Positions 28,998 through 38,638 of a stretch of DNA of 64,000 bases are shown here, one piece after another (the first letter of the stretch is position 1; every line of letters begins with the position of its first letter). Location of the stretch: NCBI RefSeq assembly GCF_017303215.1, contig NZ_JAEMWU010000001.1, positions 2,353,143 through 2,417,142 on the forward strand. Reading direction: 5' to 3'. The notes beneath the pieces were generated by a model. The model made no database searches, was not told where the DNA came from, and saw nothing but the letters and a program-made list of their open reading frames with translations. Source of the stretch: Microbacterium esteraromaticum (GTDB taxonomy: Bacteria; Actinomycetota; Actinomycetes; Actinomycetales; Microbacteriaceae). Both the position numbers and the translations under genes were made by a program.

Positions 28998-31900
28998 TTA
29001 GTGCTCCGCACGTATGACGACCAAAAGATCACCGGCGTCGACCTGCTGAGTCGAGGCGATCGCGAGCCGCTCCACGACGCCTCCGACGGGCGCGGTGATG
29101 GCCGCTTCCATCTTCATCGCCTCGATCGAGGCGACCGCATCGCCGGCCCGCACGACGGCGCCCTCTTCGACCTTCAGTGTCACTGCGCCCGAGAAGGGAG
29201 CTGCGACCTGCCCGGGCTTGGACGTGTCGGCCTTCTCGACCTCGTGCGAGTCGACGGCCACGGATCGGTCGCGCACCGACACCGGACGCAACTGTCCGTT
29301 CAGTGTCGTCATCACGGTGCGCATGCCCTTGGCGTCGGCCTCGCCGATCGCCTCCAAGCCGACGTACAGGCGAACTCCGCGCTCGATGTCGACGGCGTGC
29401 TCCGCGCCGGGCACCAGTCCGTACAGGTAGTCGCTGGTCTCGAGCGCCGACAGATCGCCGTACTCGTCACGGTTCTGCCGGAATGTCTTGGTCGGAGCAG
29501 GGAACAGCAGTTCGTTGAGCATTCCGCGGCGCTGCTCGGCGGTGCCATCGAGAGCGGCCTGCTGCGTCTCGGTGAGCGGCGTGACGCGGGTCGTCGCCGC
29601 GCGTCCCGCGAGCACCTTGCTGCGGAACGGCTCGGGCCAGCCGCCGGGCAGGTCGCCGAGCTCACCCGACATGAAGCCCACGACCGAGTCGGGGATGTCG
29701 TACTTCTCGGGGTTCGCCTCGAAGTCGGCGGGGTCGGCCTTCACCGCGGCGAGGTGCAGGGCCAGGTCGCCGACCACCTTCGACGAGGGGGTGACCTTGG
29801 GCACACGGCCCAGGATGCGGTCGGCCGCGGCGTACATGTTCTCGATCAGCTCGAAATCATCGGCAAGGCCCAGTGCGATCGCCTGCTGCCGCAGGTTCGA
29901 CAGCTGTCCACCGGGGATCTCGTGGTGGTACACGCGGCCGGTGGGACCGGGCAGCCCCGACTCGAACGGGCGGTACAGGTGCCGGGTGGCCTCCCAGTAC
30001 GGTTCGAGGTCGGATGCCGCCTGCAGGTCGATGCCGGTGTCGCGCTCGGTGTGAGCGAGCGCGGCGATCAGTGCCGACAGCGACGGTTGGCTGGTGGTTC
30101 CCGACATCGGCGCAGCGGCCGCGTCGACAGCATCCGCTCCCGCGTCGCTGGCGGCCAGCAGGGTCGCCAGCTGTCCGCCGGCCGTGTCGTGAGTGTGCAC
30201 GTGCACGGGCTGATCGAACCGTTCGCGCAGTGCGCGGACGAGCTTGCCGGCCGCCGCGGGGCGCAACAGGCCCGCCATGTCCTTGATGCCGATGACATGA
30301 GCGCCGGCGTCGACGATCTGCTCGGCAAGGCGCAGGTAGTAATCGAGCGTGTACAGCTCTTCAGCGGGGTCGAGCAAGTCGCCGGTGTAGCAGAGCGCCC
30401 CCTCGGCGACGGCGGTGCCGGTGGCAAGGACCGCGTCGATTGCCGGGCGCATCTGGGACACGTCGTTGAGCGCGTCGAAGATGCGGAAGATGTCGACGCC
30501 GGTCGCGGCCGCCTCACGCACGAACGCATCGGTGACCTCGGTCGGGTACGGCGTGTAGCCGACGGTGTTGCGGCCACGCAGCAGCATCTGGATGTTGATG
30601 TTGGGCAGTGCCTCGCGCAGCGCTGCCAAGCGCTCCCAGGGGTCCTCCCCCAAGAAGCGCAGCGCGACGTCGTAGGTCGCACCGCCCCAGGCCTCGACCG
30701 ACAGCAGTTGCGGGGTCATCCTGGCCACATGGGGGGCCACGGCCACCAGATCACGGGTGCGCACGCGGGTGGCCAGCAGCGACTGGTGCGCGTCGCGGAA
30801 GGTCGTCTCGGTCACGGCGAGCGGATGCTGGGCGCGCAGCGCAGCGGCGAACCCGGCCGGGCCGAGCTGCTGTAGCTGCTGTCGCGAACCCGACGGCGCC
30901 GGCGCGCTCAGATCGATCGCGGGCAGCTTCTGGGCGGGCGGTGTTGCCAAGGGGCTCTCGCCGTGCGGCTTGTTGACGGTGACGTCGACGAGCCAGTTGA
31001 GGATCTTGGTGCCGCGGTCCTTCGAGACGCGGCCGCGCAGCAACTCGGGACGCTCGTCGATGAACGACGTCGACAGATCTCCGGCCGCGAAGGCCGGATC
31101 GTCGAGCACCGCCTGCAGGAAGGGGATGTTCGTCGATACCCCGCGGATGCGGAACTCGGCCAGCGCACGGCGGGCCCGCGAGACGGCACTCTCGAACGAT
31201 CGGCCACGACAGGTGAGCTTCGAGAGCATCGAGTCGAAGTACGGACTGATCTGCGCACCCGCGGCCGTGGTGCCACCGTCGAGCCGGATGCCCGCCCCGC
31301 CGGGTGAGCGGTAGGTGGTGATCTTGCCGGTGTCGGGGCGGAACCCCTGGGTCGGGTCCTCGGTGGTGATGCGGCACTGCAGGGCGGCGCCGCGCAGGTG
31401 GATATCACTCTGCTCAAGATGCAGGTCGGCGAGAGTGGCGCCGTCAGCGATCTGCATCTGCGCGCGCACCAGGTCGACGTCGGTGACCTCTTCGGTGACC
31501 GTGTGCTCGACCTGGATGCGCGGGTTCATCTCGATGAAGACGACCTCTCCGGCGCGCGGACCGGCGGTCTCGAGCAGGAACTCGACGGTGCCGGCGTTCT
31601 GGTAGCCGATCGACTTGGCGAAGGCGATGGCATGACGGTGGAGGTCGGCGCGGATGCTGTCGTCCAGGTTCGGCGCCGGGGCGATCTCGATCACCTTCTG
31701 ATGCCGGCGCTGCACCGAGCAGTCGCGTTCGAACAGGTGCACGGTGCCGCCGTGCCCGTCGGCGAGGATCTGCACCTCGATGTGGCGGGGACGCAGCACG
31801 GCCTGTTCGAGGAACATGCGCGCGTCGCCGAAAGCGGCGCCGGCCTCGCGCATCGCCTCGGCCAGCGCCGGCGCCAGCTCGCCCTTGGTCTCGACGCGGC

Positions 31901-32405
31901 GCATGCCGCGGCCGCCACCACCGGCGACGGCCTTGGCGAACAGCGGGAAGCCGATCTCGTCCGATTGCGCCACCAGCGCGTCGACATCATCGGATGCCTC
32001 GGTCGAGCGCAGCACGGGAACGCCGGCCTCGATCGCGTGCCGTTTGGCCTCGACCTTGTTGCCGGCCATCTCAAGCACCGCGGCCGGCGGGCCGATGAAG
32101 GTGATGCCCGCGGCGGCCGCCTTCTCGGCCAGTTCCGGGTTCTCTGAGAGGAATCCGTAGCCCGGGTAGATGGCATCCGCACCGGCGTCGATCGCGACCT
32201 TGATGATCTCGTCGACGTCCAGGTATGCCTGAACCGGGTGGCCGCGTTCACCGATCTCGTACGCCTCGTCGGCCTTCAGACGGTGCAGGGATCCGCGATC
32301 CTCCCAGGGGAACACCGCGACGGTGCGCGCCCCCACCTCATATGCCGCACGGAATGCGCGAATCGCGATCTCGCCGCGATTGGCCACCAGGATCTTCTGA
32401 AACAT
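28998..32405 (-). CDS. pyc: Pyruvate carboxylase
   Basis: This biotin enzyme carboxylates pyruvate to oxaloacetate (anaplerosis). The 1135-residue protein has the full single-chain order: biotin carboxylase domain (FQKILVANRGEIAIRAFRAA; GGGGRGMRRV ATP loop; EMNPRIQVEHTVTEE), a carboxyltransferase domain from about residue 530 (ATYDVALRFLGEDPWERL, GIKDMAGLLRP), and a C-terminal biotinyl domain with IEAMKMEAAI. The ATG at 32405 is preferred because an AGAGG site sits 5 nt upstream; a GTG two codons earlier would leave no spacing. It diverges from the parA-like gene. Confidence 0.96.
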   Translation of the reverse strand: MFQKILVANRGEIAIRAFRAAYEVGARTVAVFPWEDRGSLHRLKADEAYEIGERGHPVQAYLDVDEIIKVAIDAGADAIYPGYGFLSENPELAEKAAAAGITFIGPPAAVLEMAGNKVEAKRHAIEAGVPVLRSTEASDDVDALVAQSDEIGFPLFAKAVAGGGGRGMRRVETKGELAPALAEAMREAGAAFGDARMFLEQAVLRPRHIEVQILADGHGGTVHLFERDCSVQRRHQKVIEIAPAPNLDDSIRADLHRHAIAFAKSIGYQNAGTVEFLLETAGPRAGEVVFIEMNPRIQVEHTVTEEVTDVDLVRAQMQIADGATLADLHLEQSDIHLRGAALQCRITTEDPTQGFRPDTGKITTYRSPGGAGIRLDGGTTAAGAQISPYFDSMLSKLTCRGRSFESAVSRARRALAEFRIRGVSTNIPFLQAVLDDPAFAAGDLSTSFIDERPELLRGRVSKDRGTKILNWLVDVTVNKPHGESPLATPPAQKLPAIDLSAPAPSGSRQQLQQLGPAGFAAALRAQHPLAVTETTFRDAHQSLLATRVRTRDLVAVAPHVARMTPQLLSVEAWGGATYDVALRFLGEDPWERLAALREALPNINIQMLLRGRNTVGYTPYPTEVTDAFVREAAATGVDIFRIFDALNDVSQMRPAIDAVLATGTAVAEGALCYTGDLLDPAEELYTLDYYLRLAEQIVDAGAHVIGIKDMAGLLRPAAAGKLVRALRERFDQPVHVHTHDTAGGQLATLLAASDAGADAVDAAAAPMSGTTSQPSLSALIAALAHTERDTGIDLQAASDLEPYWEATRHLYRPFESGLPGPTGRVYHHEIPGGQLSNLRQQAIALGLADDFELIENMYAAADRILGRVPKVTPSSKVVGDLALHLAAVKADPADFEANPEKYDIPDSVVGFMSGELGDLPGGWPEPFRSKVLAGRAATTRVTPLTETQQAALDGTAEQRRGMLNELLFPAPTKTFRQNRDEYGDLSALETSDYLYGLVPGAEHAVDIERGVRLYVGLEAIGEADAKGMRTVMTTLNGQLRPVSVRDRSVAVDSHEVEKADTSKPGQVAAPFSGAVTLKVEEGAVVRAGDAVASIEAMKMEAAITAPVGGVVERLAIASTQQVDAGDLLVVIRAEH

Positions 32406-32486
32406 GCACACCTCTGGAGAGGTCGAAGCACGCAGCTTGTGTGCGCGCTGGGCGGGGGCTGAGTGTCAACCCAGACTAGGGCACGG

Positions 32487-32492
32487 TAACGT
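32487..32492 (+). promoter_or_regulatory. -10 element of a leaderless promoter (parA-like gene)
   Basis: TAACGT lies 7 nt before the GTG start at 32500, with no ribosome binding site between. Confidence 0.42.
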
Positions 32493-32499
32493 GTAGCTC

Positions 32500-33312
32500 G
32501 TGCACGTACTCAGCGTCAGCTCCCTCAAGGGAGGCGTAGGAAAGACGACCGTGACTCTCGGTCTGGCTTCCGCCGCCTTCGCCCGCGGTCTTCGTACCCT
32601 CGTGGTCGACCTCGACCCGCAGTCCGACGTCTCCACGGGGATGGACATCCAGATCGCCGGGCGACTCAACATCGCCGACGTGCTGGCCAACCCCAAAGAG
32701 AAGGTGGTGCGCCAGGCGATCACCACCAGCGGTTGGGCGAAGGTGCACCCGGGCACGATCGATGTGCTCATCGGCAGCCCCTCTGCCATCAACTTCGACG
32801 GACCGCACCCCAGCGTGCGCGATGTCTGGAAGCTCGAAGAGGCGCTTGCCGCTGTCGAGGGCGAGTACGACCTCGTGCTCATCGACTGCGCTCCGTCGCT
32901 GAACGCGTTGACCCGCACGGCCTGGGCTGCCAGCGACCGCGTCATGGTGGTCACCGAGCCGGGCCTGTTCTCGGTCGCTGCCGCCGACCGCGCGCTGCGC
33001 GCGATCGAAGAGATCCGCCGTGGCCTCTCCCCCCGTCTGCAGCCCCTGGGCATCGTGGTCAACCGCGTGCGTCCGCAGTCGATCGAGCACCAGTTCCGCA
33101 TCAAGGAGCTGCGTGACATGTTCGGCCCTCTGGTGCTGAGCCCGCAGCTGCCCGAGCGCACGTCGTTGCAGCAGGCTCAGGGCGCCGCAAAGCCGCTGCA
33201 CATCTGGCCGGGCGACTCGGCGCAGGAACTGGCCGCCGACTTCGACCTGCTGCTGGACCGCATCATCCGCACCGGCCGCGTTGCCGTGCCTGAGAGCGGC
33301 TCGCAGGCGTAG
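32500..33312 (+). CDS. ParA-family ATPase
   Basis: This is a 270-residue deviant Walker-type ATPase: [20 protein letters not shown] (Walker A), LVVDLDPQSDVSTGM (A' motif), and DLVLIDCAPSLNALTRTAWA (Walker B). ParA proteins position chromosomes, plasmids or protein cargo on the nucleoid. No parB or parS-like repeat is next to it, so it is more likely an orphan ParA, as found beside the MerR/FHA block of related actinobacteria, than the chromosomal ParA. The GTG start is close to a -10 box. Confidence 0.88.
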   Translation: MHVLSVSSLKGGVGKTTVTLGLASAAFARGLRTLVVDLDPQSDVSTGMDIQIAGRLNIADVLANPKEKVVRQAITTSGWAKVHPGTIDVLIGSPSAINFDGPHPSVRDVWKLEEALAAVEGEYDLVLIDCAPSLNALTRTAWAASDRVMVVTEPGLFSVAAADRALRAIEEIRRGLSPRLQPLGIVVNRVRPQSIEHQFRIKELRDMFGPLVLSPQLPERTSLQQAQGAAKPLHIWPGDSAQELAADFDLLLDRIIRTGRVAVPESGSQA

Positions 33313-33331
33313 CAACGCCGTCTTCTTCTCT

Positions 33332-33358
33332 CTGCGGGGCGCGTTGCGCCCACCGCAG
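33332..33358. terminator. Candidate bidirectional terminator (parA-like / MerR)
   Basis: CTGCGGGGCGC (33332-33342) pairs with GCGCC and CCGCAG (33346-33358) across a 3-nt loop and a 2-nt bulge, between two convergent genes. It is flanked by TCTTCTTCTC on the left. The T-tract is weak. Confidence 0.45.
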
Positions 33359-33422
33359 AAGGGCGCCTGCGCGCGGATGCGTGCAGAAGCCGATCAGCTT
33401 CGGATGGCTGATGCCCGGGGCG

Positions 33423-33968
33423 TTACGCCGTGCGCTTCTTGCGCCGCGCAGCCAGTTCGTCGACCGGGTCGGGCGCGGCTGTGTCGAGTTCGACCAGCGT
33501 GGACTCCACCTCGCGCAGCACCTTGCCGACGGCGATGCCGAAGACGCCCTGGCCGCGGCTGACGAGGTCGATGACCTCGTCGTTCGACGTGCACAGGTAC
33601 ACCGATGCGCCATCGCTCATCAGGGTGGTTCCGGTGAGATCGCGGATGCCGGCGACGCGCAACTGCTCGACGGCGGTGCGGATCTGCTGCAGCGAGATGC
33701 CGGTGTCGAGCAGGCGCTTGACGAGCTTGAGCACGAGGATGTCGCGGAAGCCGTACATGCGCTGCGAGCCCGAGCCCGACGCGCCGCGCACGGTCGGGAC
33801 GACCAGCTCGGTGCGTGCCCAGTAGTCGAGCTGCCGGTACGTGATGCCGGCCGCACGGGCGGCGACCGCGCCTCGGTACCCTACGGCGTCATCCATGGCG
33901 GGAAGCCCGTCGGTGAAGAGGAGTTCGGTCACGAACTGCGGGTCTTCCGCAAGCCCTTCCGCATCCAT
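33423..33968 (-). CDS. MerR-family transcriptional regulator (Rv1830-like)
   Basis: This 181-residue regulator has an N-terminal winged-helix MerR domain (YRGAVAARAAGITYRQLDYWARTELVVPTVR, SQRMYGFRDILVLKLVKRLLDTGISLQQIRTAVEQL). It then has a roughly 70-residue effector part with no metal-binding Cys cluster, and a basic end. The ATG at 33968 has an AGGAGG site 8 nt upstream; the frame is open further but unsupported. It pairs with a second MerR gene and garA in the order known from mycobacteria (Rv1827-Rv1830), except that no gene for the bifunctional nuclease lies between the two regulators. Confidence 0.88.
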   Translation of the reverse strand: MDAEGLAEDPQFVTELLFTDGLPAMDDAVGYRGAVAARAAGITYRQLDYWARTELVVPTVRGASGSGSQRMYGFRDILVLKLVKRLLDTGISLQQIRTAVEQLRVAGIRDLTGTTLMSDGASVYLCTSNDEVIDLVSRGQGVFGIAVGKVLREVESTLVELDTAAPDPVDELAARRKKRTA

Positions 33969-34066
33969 CTCAGTCTCCTCCTGATCGACTACCTCAACGC
34001 TAGAGCAGACCCCCCGCTCCGGCAACGACATCCGATGCAACGCGAAGGTGTGTCGCAACCTGTTCG

Positions 34067-34756
34067 TTACGAAAGCACGCGTTCGATCGACTGCTTCACC
34101 AGCAGGCGTCGCACGTCGTCGATGTGGGTGGCCAGCTCGGGCGCCAGTTCCGACGCGCGCCCCCGCGAAGCGGCATCCGTGCGGGCGAGCAAGGTGGCCA
34201 GCGCCGACTCGATCAGAGCCGCCTCGCGCTCGGCGTTCTGCCGCATGGTGCGCAGGTGGCGCGGTTCGATGCCGTGCTTGGCGAGGGCCACCAGGCCCGA
34301 CAGCAGGGTCGAGACCTGCTCCGGGTACGTCTCTGCCGCGTTGATGAGCCCCGCGCTGATGGCGTCGTTGAACAACTGCGGTGTGGCGCCCGTGCGCAGC
34401 AGAAGGTCGTCGCGTCGGTGCTGGTGCACCGGCGTCGCGATGGAAGGCGGTGCCACCATCGGGATGCCGTCGTCGTCGGCCTCGGCCTCATCGAGCTGTT
34501 CACGGATGACGCTGAGCGGCAGGTAGTGATCGCGCTGCAGGATCAGCGCCGCGCGCACGCGCTCGACGTCAGCGGCACAGAACTTTCGGTAGCCGGACTG
34601 CGTGCGGGCCGGCGACACGATGCCCTGCACCTCGAGGAACCGCAGCTTGCTCGTGGTCAGCTGAGGGAACTCCGGCGTCAACCGGGCCAGCACCTGACCG
34701 ATGCTGAGAAGACCCGACGGCGCGGAGCGCCCTCGGGCGGCACCGCCCGGGGGCAT
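34067..34756 (-). CDS. MerR-family regulator, FtsR (Rv1828) type
   Basis: This 229-residue protein has an N-terminal MerR helix-turn-helix (LLSIGQVLARLTPEFPQLTTSKLRFLEVQG, SGYRKFCAADVERVRAALILQRDHYLPL) and a mostly helical C-terminal part. Position directly after garA and length match Rv1828/FtsR, which in Corynebacterium regulates ftsZ. Its start codon overlaps the garA stop, so the two are translationally coupled. It could therefore connect division-gene expression with the kinase pathway that acts on GarA; that link is inference. Confidence 0.86.
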   Translation of the reverse strand: MPPGGAARGRSAPSGLLSIGQVLARLTPEFPQLTTSKLRFLEVQGIVSPARTQSGYRKFCAADVERVRAALILQRDHYLPLSVIREQLDEAEADDDGIPMVAPPSIATPVHQHRRDDLLLRTGATPQLFNDAISAGLINAAETYPEQVSTLLSGLVALAKHGIEPRHLRTMRQNAEREAALIESALATLLARTDAASRGRASELAPELATHIDDVRRLLVKQSIERVLS

Positions 34757-35238
34757 CAGCCGTTCGCCGTGGCGCGGTCGGCGGGCGAGGCGAAGAAGTT
34801 CATGCGGAACTTGCCGACGCGCAGTTCGTAGCCGTCGGCGAGTTCGCTGCGGTCGACGCGTTCGCCGTTGACATAGGTGCCGTTGAGCGATCGCTGGTCG
34901 ACGATCTCGAACACCGAACCCGATCGGGTGATCTCGGCGTGGCGGCGCGAAACGGTGACGTCGTCGAAGAAGATATCGGCCTCGGGGTGACGCCCCACGG
35001 TTGTCACATCGGCGTCGAGCAGATAGCGGGCGCCGGCGAGTGCACCGGCGCGCACCAGAAGCAGTGCCGAGCCCGAGGGCAGTGCGGCGATCGCCGCGGC
35101 CTCCACCTCGGTGAGGTCGGCACCGAAGGGCACGAAGGAGAGATCCGATTCGTGACCGAAAGTCTGCGTCACATCGTGACGCTGCTCACCGCTGCGATGG
35201 ATCGCGCCTCCGGCGCTGTTCGTGCTGTCGTCTGTCAC
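34756..35238 (-). CDS. garA: FHA-domain protein GarA/OdhI
   Basis: This small cytoplasmic regulator inhibits 2-oxoglutarate dehydrogenase and glutamate metabolism enzymes in mycobacteria and corynebacteria, switched off when a Ser/Thr kinase phosphorylates its N-terminus. The 160-residue protein has an FHA domain (about 70-150) with the phosphothreonine pocket residues TTVGRHPEADI, VSRRHAEI and NGTYVNGERV. The N-terminal phosphosite region reads DVTQTFGHE (Thr24, Thr26) rather than the mycobacterial ETTS. GTG start with a GGAGGAGGGAG site. It diverges from lpd, which encodes a subunit of the complex it is expected to control. Confidence 0.9.
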   Translation of the reverse strand: MTDDSTNSAGGAIHRSGEQRHDVTQTFGHESDLSFVPFGADLTEVEAAAIAALPSGSALLLVRAGALAGARYLLDADVTTVGRHPEADIFFDDVTVSRRHAEITRSGSVFEIVDQRSLNGTYVNGERVDRSELADGYELRVGKFRMNFFASPADRATANG

Positions 35239-35344
35239 GGTTCTCCCTCCTCCGGCCTCCCAGCCTATCGGATCGGATCGAGCGCCTGGGAGTGCGTTCT
35301 ACCGATTCGCCCAGGCATCCTCCGCGCGATCGACGGCGCGGCGA

Positions 35345-35350
35345 TAGGCT
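35345..35350 (+). promoter_or_regulatory. -10 element of a leaderless promoter (lpd)
   Basis: TAGGCT lies 6 nt before the ATG of lpd. The 118-bp gap to garA also contains the inverted copy AGCCTATCGG (35267-35276), a possible -10 for garA on the other strand. Confidence 0.5.
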
Positions 35351-35356
35351 GAGAAC

Positions 35357-36754
<1,398 letters not shown>

Positions 36755-36765
36755 CATCCGTCGTC

Positions 36766-36798
36766 GAAGTGCCCGGTCCGTTGCGGACCGGGCACTTC
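36766..36798. terminator. Bidirectional intrinsic terminator after lpd
   Basis: A perfect 15-bp inverted repeat (36766-36780 and 36784-36798) with a TTG loop is followed by TCGCGTTTT on the plus strand. It lies between convergent lpd and the monooxygenase gene. Confidence 0.85.
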
Positions 36799-36816
36799 TC
36801 GCGTTTTCGGGCGCTG

Positions 36817-37917
36817 TCAGATCCCGCGCATCGTCACCAGCGCGGCGGCGGCGTTCCGCAGCGGCGCCGTTCCCATGAGCCGAATCGCGCCCTCGCGCGC
36901 GTGTTGTCGGATGCCACGAGCCGGCGCCCCCATCGACATGTAGAACGTCGCCCGGCGCTGCACGTCGCCGGCGGCCCGCGCGGCCCGGCGTTCGTACGTG
37001 GCGAGGCCGCCCGGACCGCGCTGCCCGAGCGCATCGGCCAGGACTCGGGCATCCACCCAGCCCAGGTTCATGCCCTGCCCGCCGATCGGGCTGATCTCGT
37101 GCGCGGCATCGCCGAGCAGCACGACGCGACCCGCCACGGTCCGCGCGGCGCGGTGCTGGGCGGCGGTGAACGCGCTAGGCGCGACGGGCGTGATCGCGAT
37201 GCCCGTTCGCGTGTGCACCGCGCGCGCGAAGTCCTCGCCTGACAGCGCGGGCACCCCCGGCGGGTGCCGTACGACCCAGCGCCGGCGCCCGCCCGGCAGC
37301 GGGAAGGATTCCACCAGCCCCCCGGGTTCGCAGTACAGCCGCGCGATCGCGGAGTCATCCGCGTCGGCAGCGTCGACCATCGAGTAGCGCGCCGTGCCTC
37401 CGCGACGACGCCAGCGGATGCCCAGCGCCGCGCGCAGCCCGCTGTGCACGCCGTCGGCGGCGATCAGGAGCGACGCGTGCTCGGATGTCTCTCCGGCCGC
37501 ACCGCGCAGGCCGACGCTCACCCCAGTGCTGTCCTGACTCACCTGAGTGACTTCACAACCCATGCGCACCTCGACGCCGAGGGCGTGCAGTCGTTCCCGC
37601 AGCAGCGCGACCGTGCGCCGTTGGGGCAGAATCCGTACGGTGCGCTCCGCGGGAAAGGCGATGGATGCCAGCATCCGACCGCGCGCATGCACCTCGCCGC
37701 GGTCCAGCGCGACCGCGTCGGCGCGTAGGGCTGTGCCGACGCCGGCGGCATCGAGGGCGTCGAGTCCGGGCGGGTGCACGCCGATGGCGCGCGTGCGGTC
37801 GTCGGTGCCGGTGCGCCGTTCGCAGATCACCACGTGGGCACCGCGGGCGCCGAGCAGGCAACCGAGTAGCAGGCCCACCGGTCCGGCGCCCGCGATGATC
37901 ACGTCAGGGTGCCCCAT
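36817..37917 (-). CDS. FAD-dependent aromatic monooxygenase (type III PKS cassette)
   Basis: This is a 366-residue class A flavoprotein hydroxylase: PDVIIAGAGPVGLLLGCLLG is the N-terminal FAD-binding GxGxxG motif, LIAADGVHSGLRAALG the DG motif, and LLGDAAHEISPIGGQGMNL the second FAD motif. Together with the upstream methyltransferase and type III polyketide synthase it matches the srsA-srsB-srsC logic of Streptomyces phenolic-lipid synthesis, where the flavoprotein oxidises an alkylresorcinol ring. The gene overlaps the methyltransferase gene by 14 bp. The exact substrate is inferred from context. Confidence 0.85.
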   Translation of the reverse strand: MGHPDVIIAGAGPVGLLLGCLLGARGAHVVICERRTGTDDRTRAIGVHPPGLDALDAAGVGTALRADAVALDRGEVHARGRMLASIAFPAERTVRILPQRRTVALLRERLHALGVEVRMGCEVTQVSQDSTGVSVGLRGAAGETSEHASLLIAADGVHSGLRAALGIRWRRRGGTARYSMVDAADADDSAIARLYCEPGGLVESFPLPGGRRRWVVRHPPGVPALSGEDFARAVHTRTGIAITPVAPSAFTAAQHRAARTVAGRVVLLGDAAHEISPIGGQGMNLGWVDARVLADALGQRGPGGLATYERRAARAAGDVQRRATFYMSMGAPARGIRQHAREGAIRLMGTAPLRNAAAALVTMRGI

Positions 37918-38638
37918 GGGGCGCCTCCCAGCGCAGCAGCAGGCGCGCCGGCATCCGCTTCTCGACGCGCCAGCCCGGCGGTACGCGCGCGGCGAGCTCG
38001 GCGCGTGTGTAGGAACGTCGGATGCTGGTGAGCCCGTCGGCCCGGATGTACGACCCGGCCAGTACGGTGCCGGCGACCGGCCAGGTCGCGGCGGCGAACA
38101 GCGCGTAGGCGGTGCGGCTGCGGGCGATGTCGCTGTGCTCGGCGACCCCGCCGATGCGCACGAGCCGACGCGACTCGGCCAGCAGCGCGTGCAGTCCGCT
38201 CTCGGTCAGGTGGTGCAGCACGTGATTGGACAGCACGATGTCGTACTGCTCCCCGGCGTCGACGAGATCGGCGCTGGAGGTGCAGCGCCATTGCACCAGT
38301 CCCTCGGGGTCAGCCCGGGTCGACCACTCCACCGCCCGCGGATCGATGTCGATTCCGGTCACCTGCGCGGGGTGCCCGTCCCGCCGTAGGCGCCGCGCCA
38401 GGGCGAGCGCCAGGTCGCCTCCGCCGCAGCCGATGTCGAGCACGCGCAGTGCGCCGCCGAAAGCGCATCCCCGGGCTCTCGGACGCACGAGGCGCCGGTA
38501 CAGACCACGCGGATCCGAGACGACGGCGTTGACGGCCGCGAAGCGCGCATAGGTGCGCGCCAGCATCCGCGGGTCGGCATCGGCGGCATCCATCTGCTCC
38601 CGCGCGTCGACGGCGCGCACGCGCAGATCAACCGCCAC
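37904..38638 (-). CDS. SAM-dependent methyltransferase (type III PKS cassette)
   Basis: This is a 244-residue class I methyltransferase with the SAM motif LRVLDIGCGGGDLALALARRL (about residue 68), the acidic ribose ligand region VTGIDIDPRAVEW and a YDIVLSNHVLHHLTE post-motif. A C-terminal region includes a substrate-facing segment. It overlaps both neighbours by 11-14 bp, so it is part of one transcript with the type III PKS and the flavoprotein. The likely role is O- or C-methylation of an alkylresorcinol or alkylpyrone; no sequence feature fixes the position of methylation. Confidence 0.85.
   Translation of the reverse strand: MAVDLRVRAVDAREQMDAADADPRMLARTYARFAAVNAVVSDPRGLYRRLVRPRARGCAFGGALRVLDIGCGGGDLALALARRLRRDGHPAQVTGIDIDPRAVEWSTRADPEGLVQWRCTSSADLVDAGEQYDIVLSNHVLHHLTESGLHALLAESRRLVRIGGVAEHSDIARSRTAYALFAAATWPVAGTVLAGSYIRADGLTSIRRSYTRAELAARVPPGWRVEKRMPARLLLRWEAPHGAP

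Noticed and set aside
27606..30875. Very long open frame on the plus strand (over 1000 codons) across the EspI-like and pyc genes
   Set aside because: It is antisense to two conserved genes with clear domains, has Ser/Arg/Ala-rich low-complexity translation, and no family motif. Long antisense frames are common at high GC.
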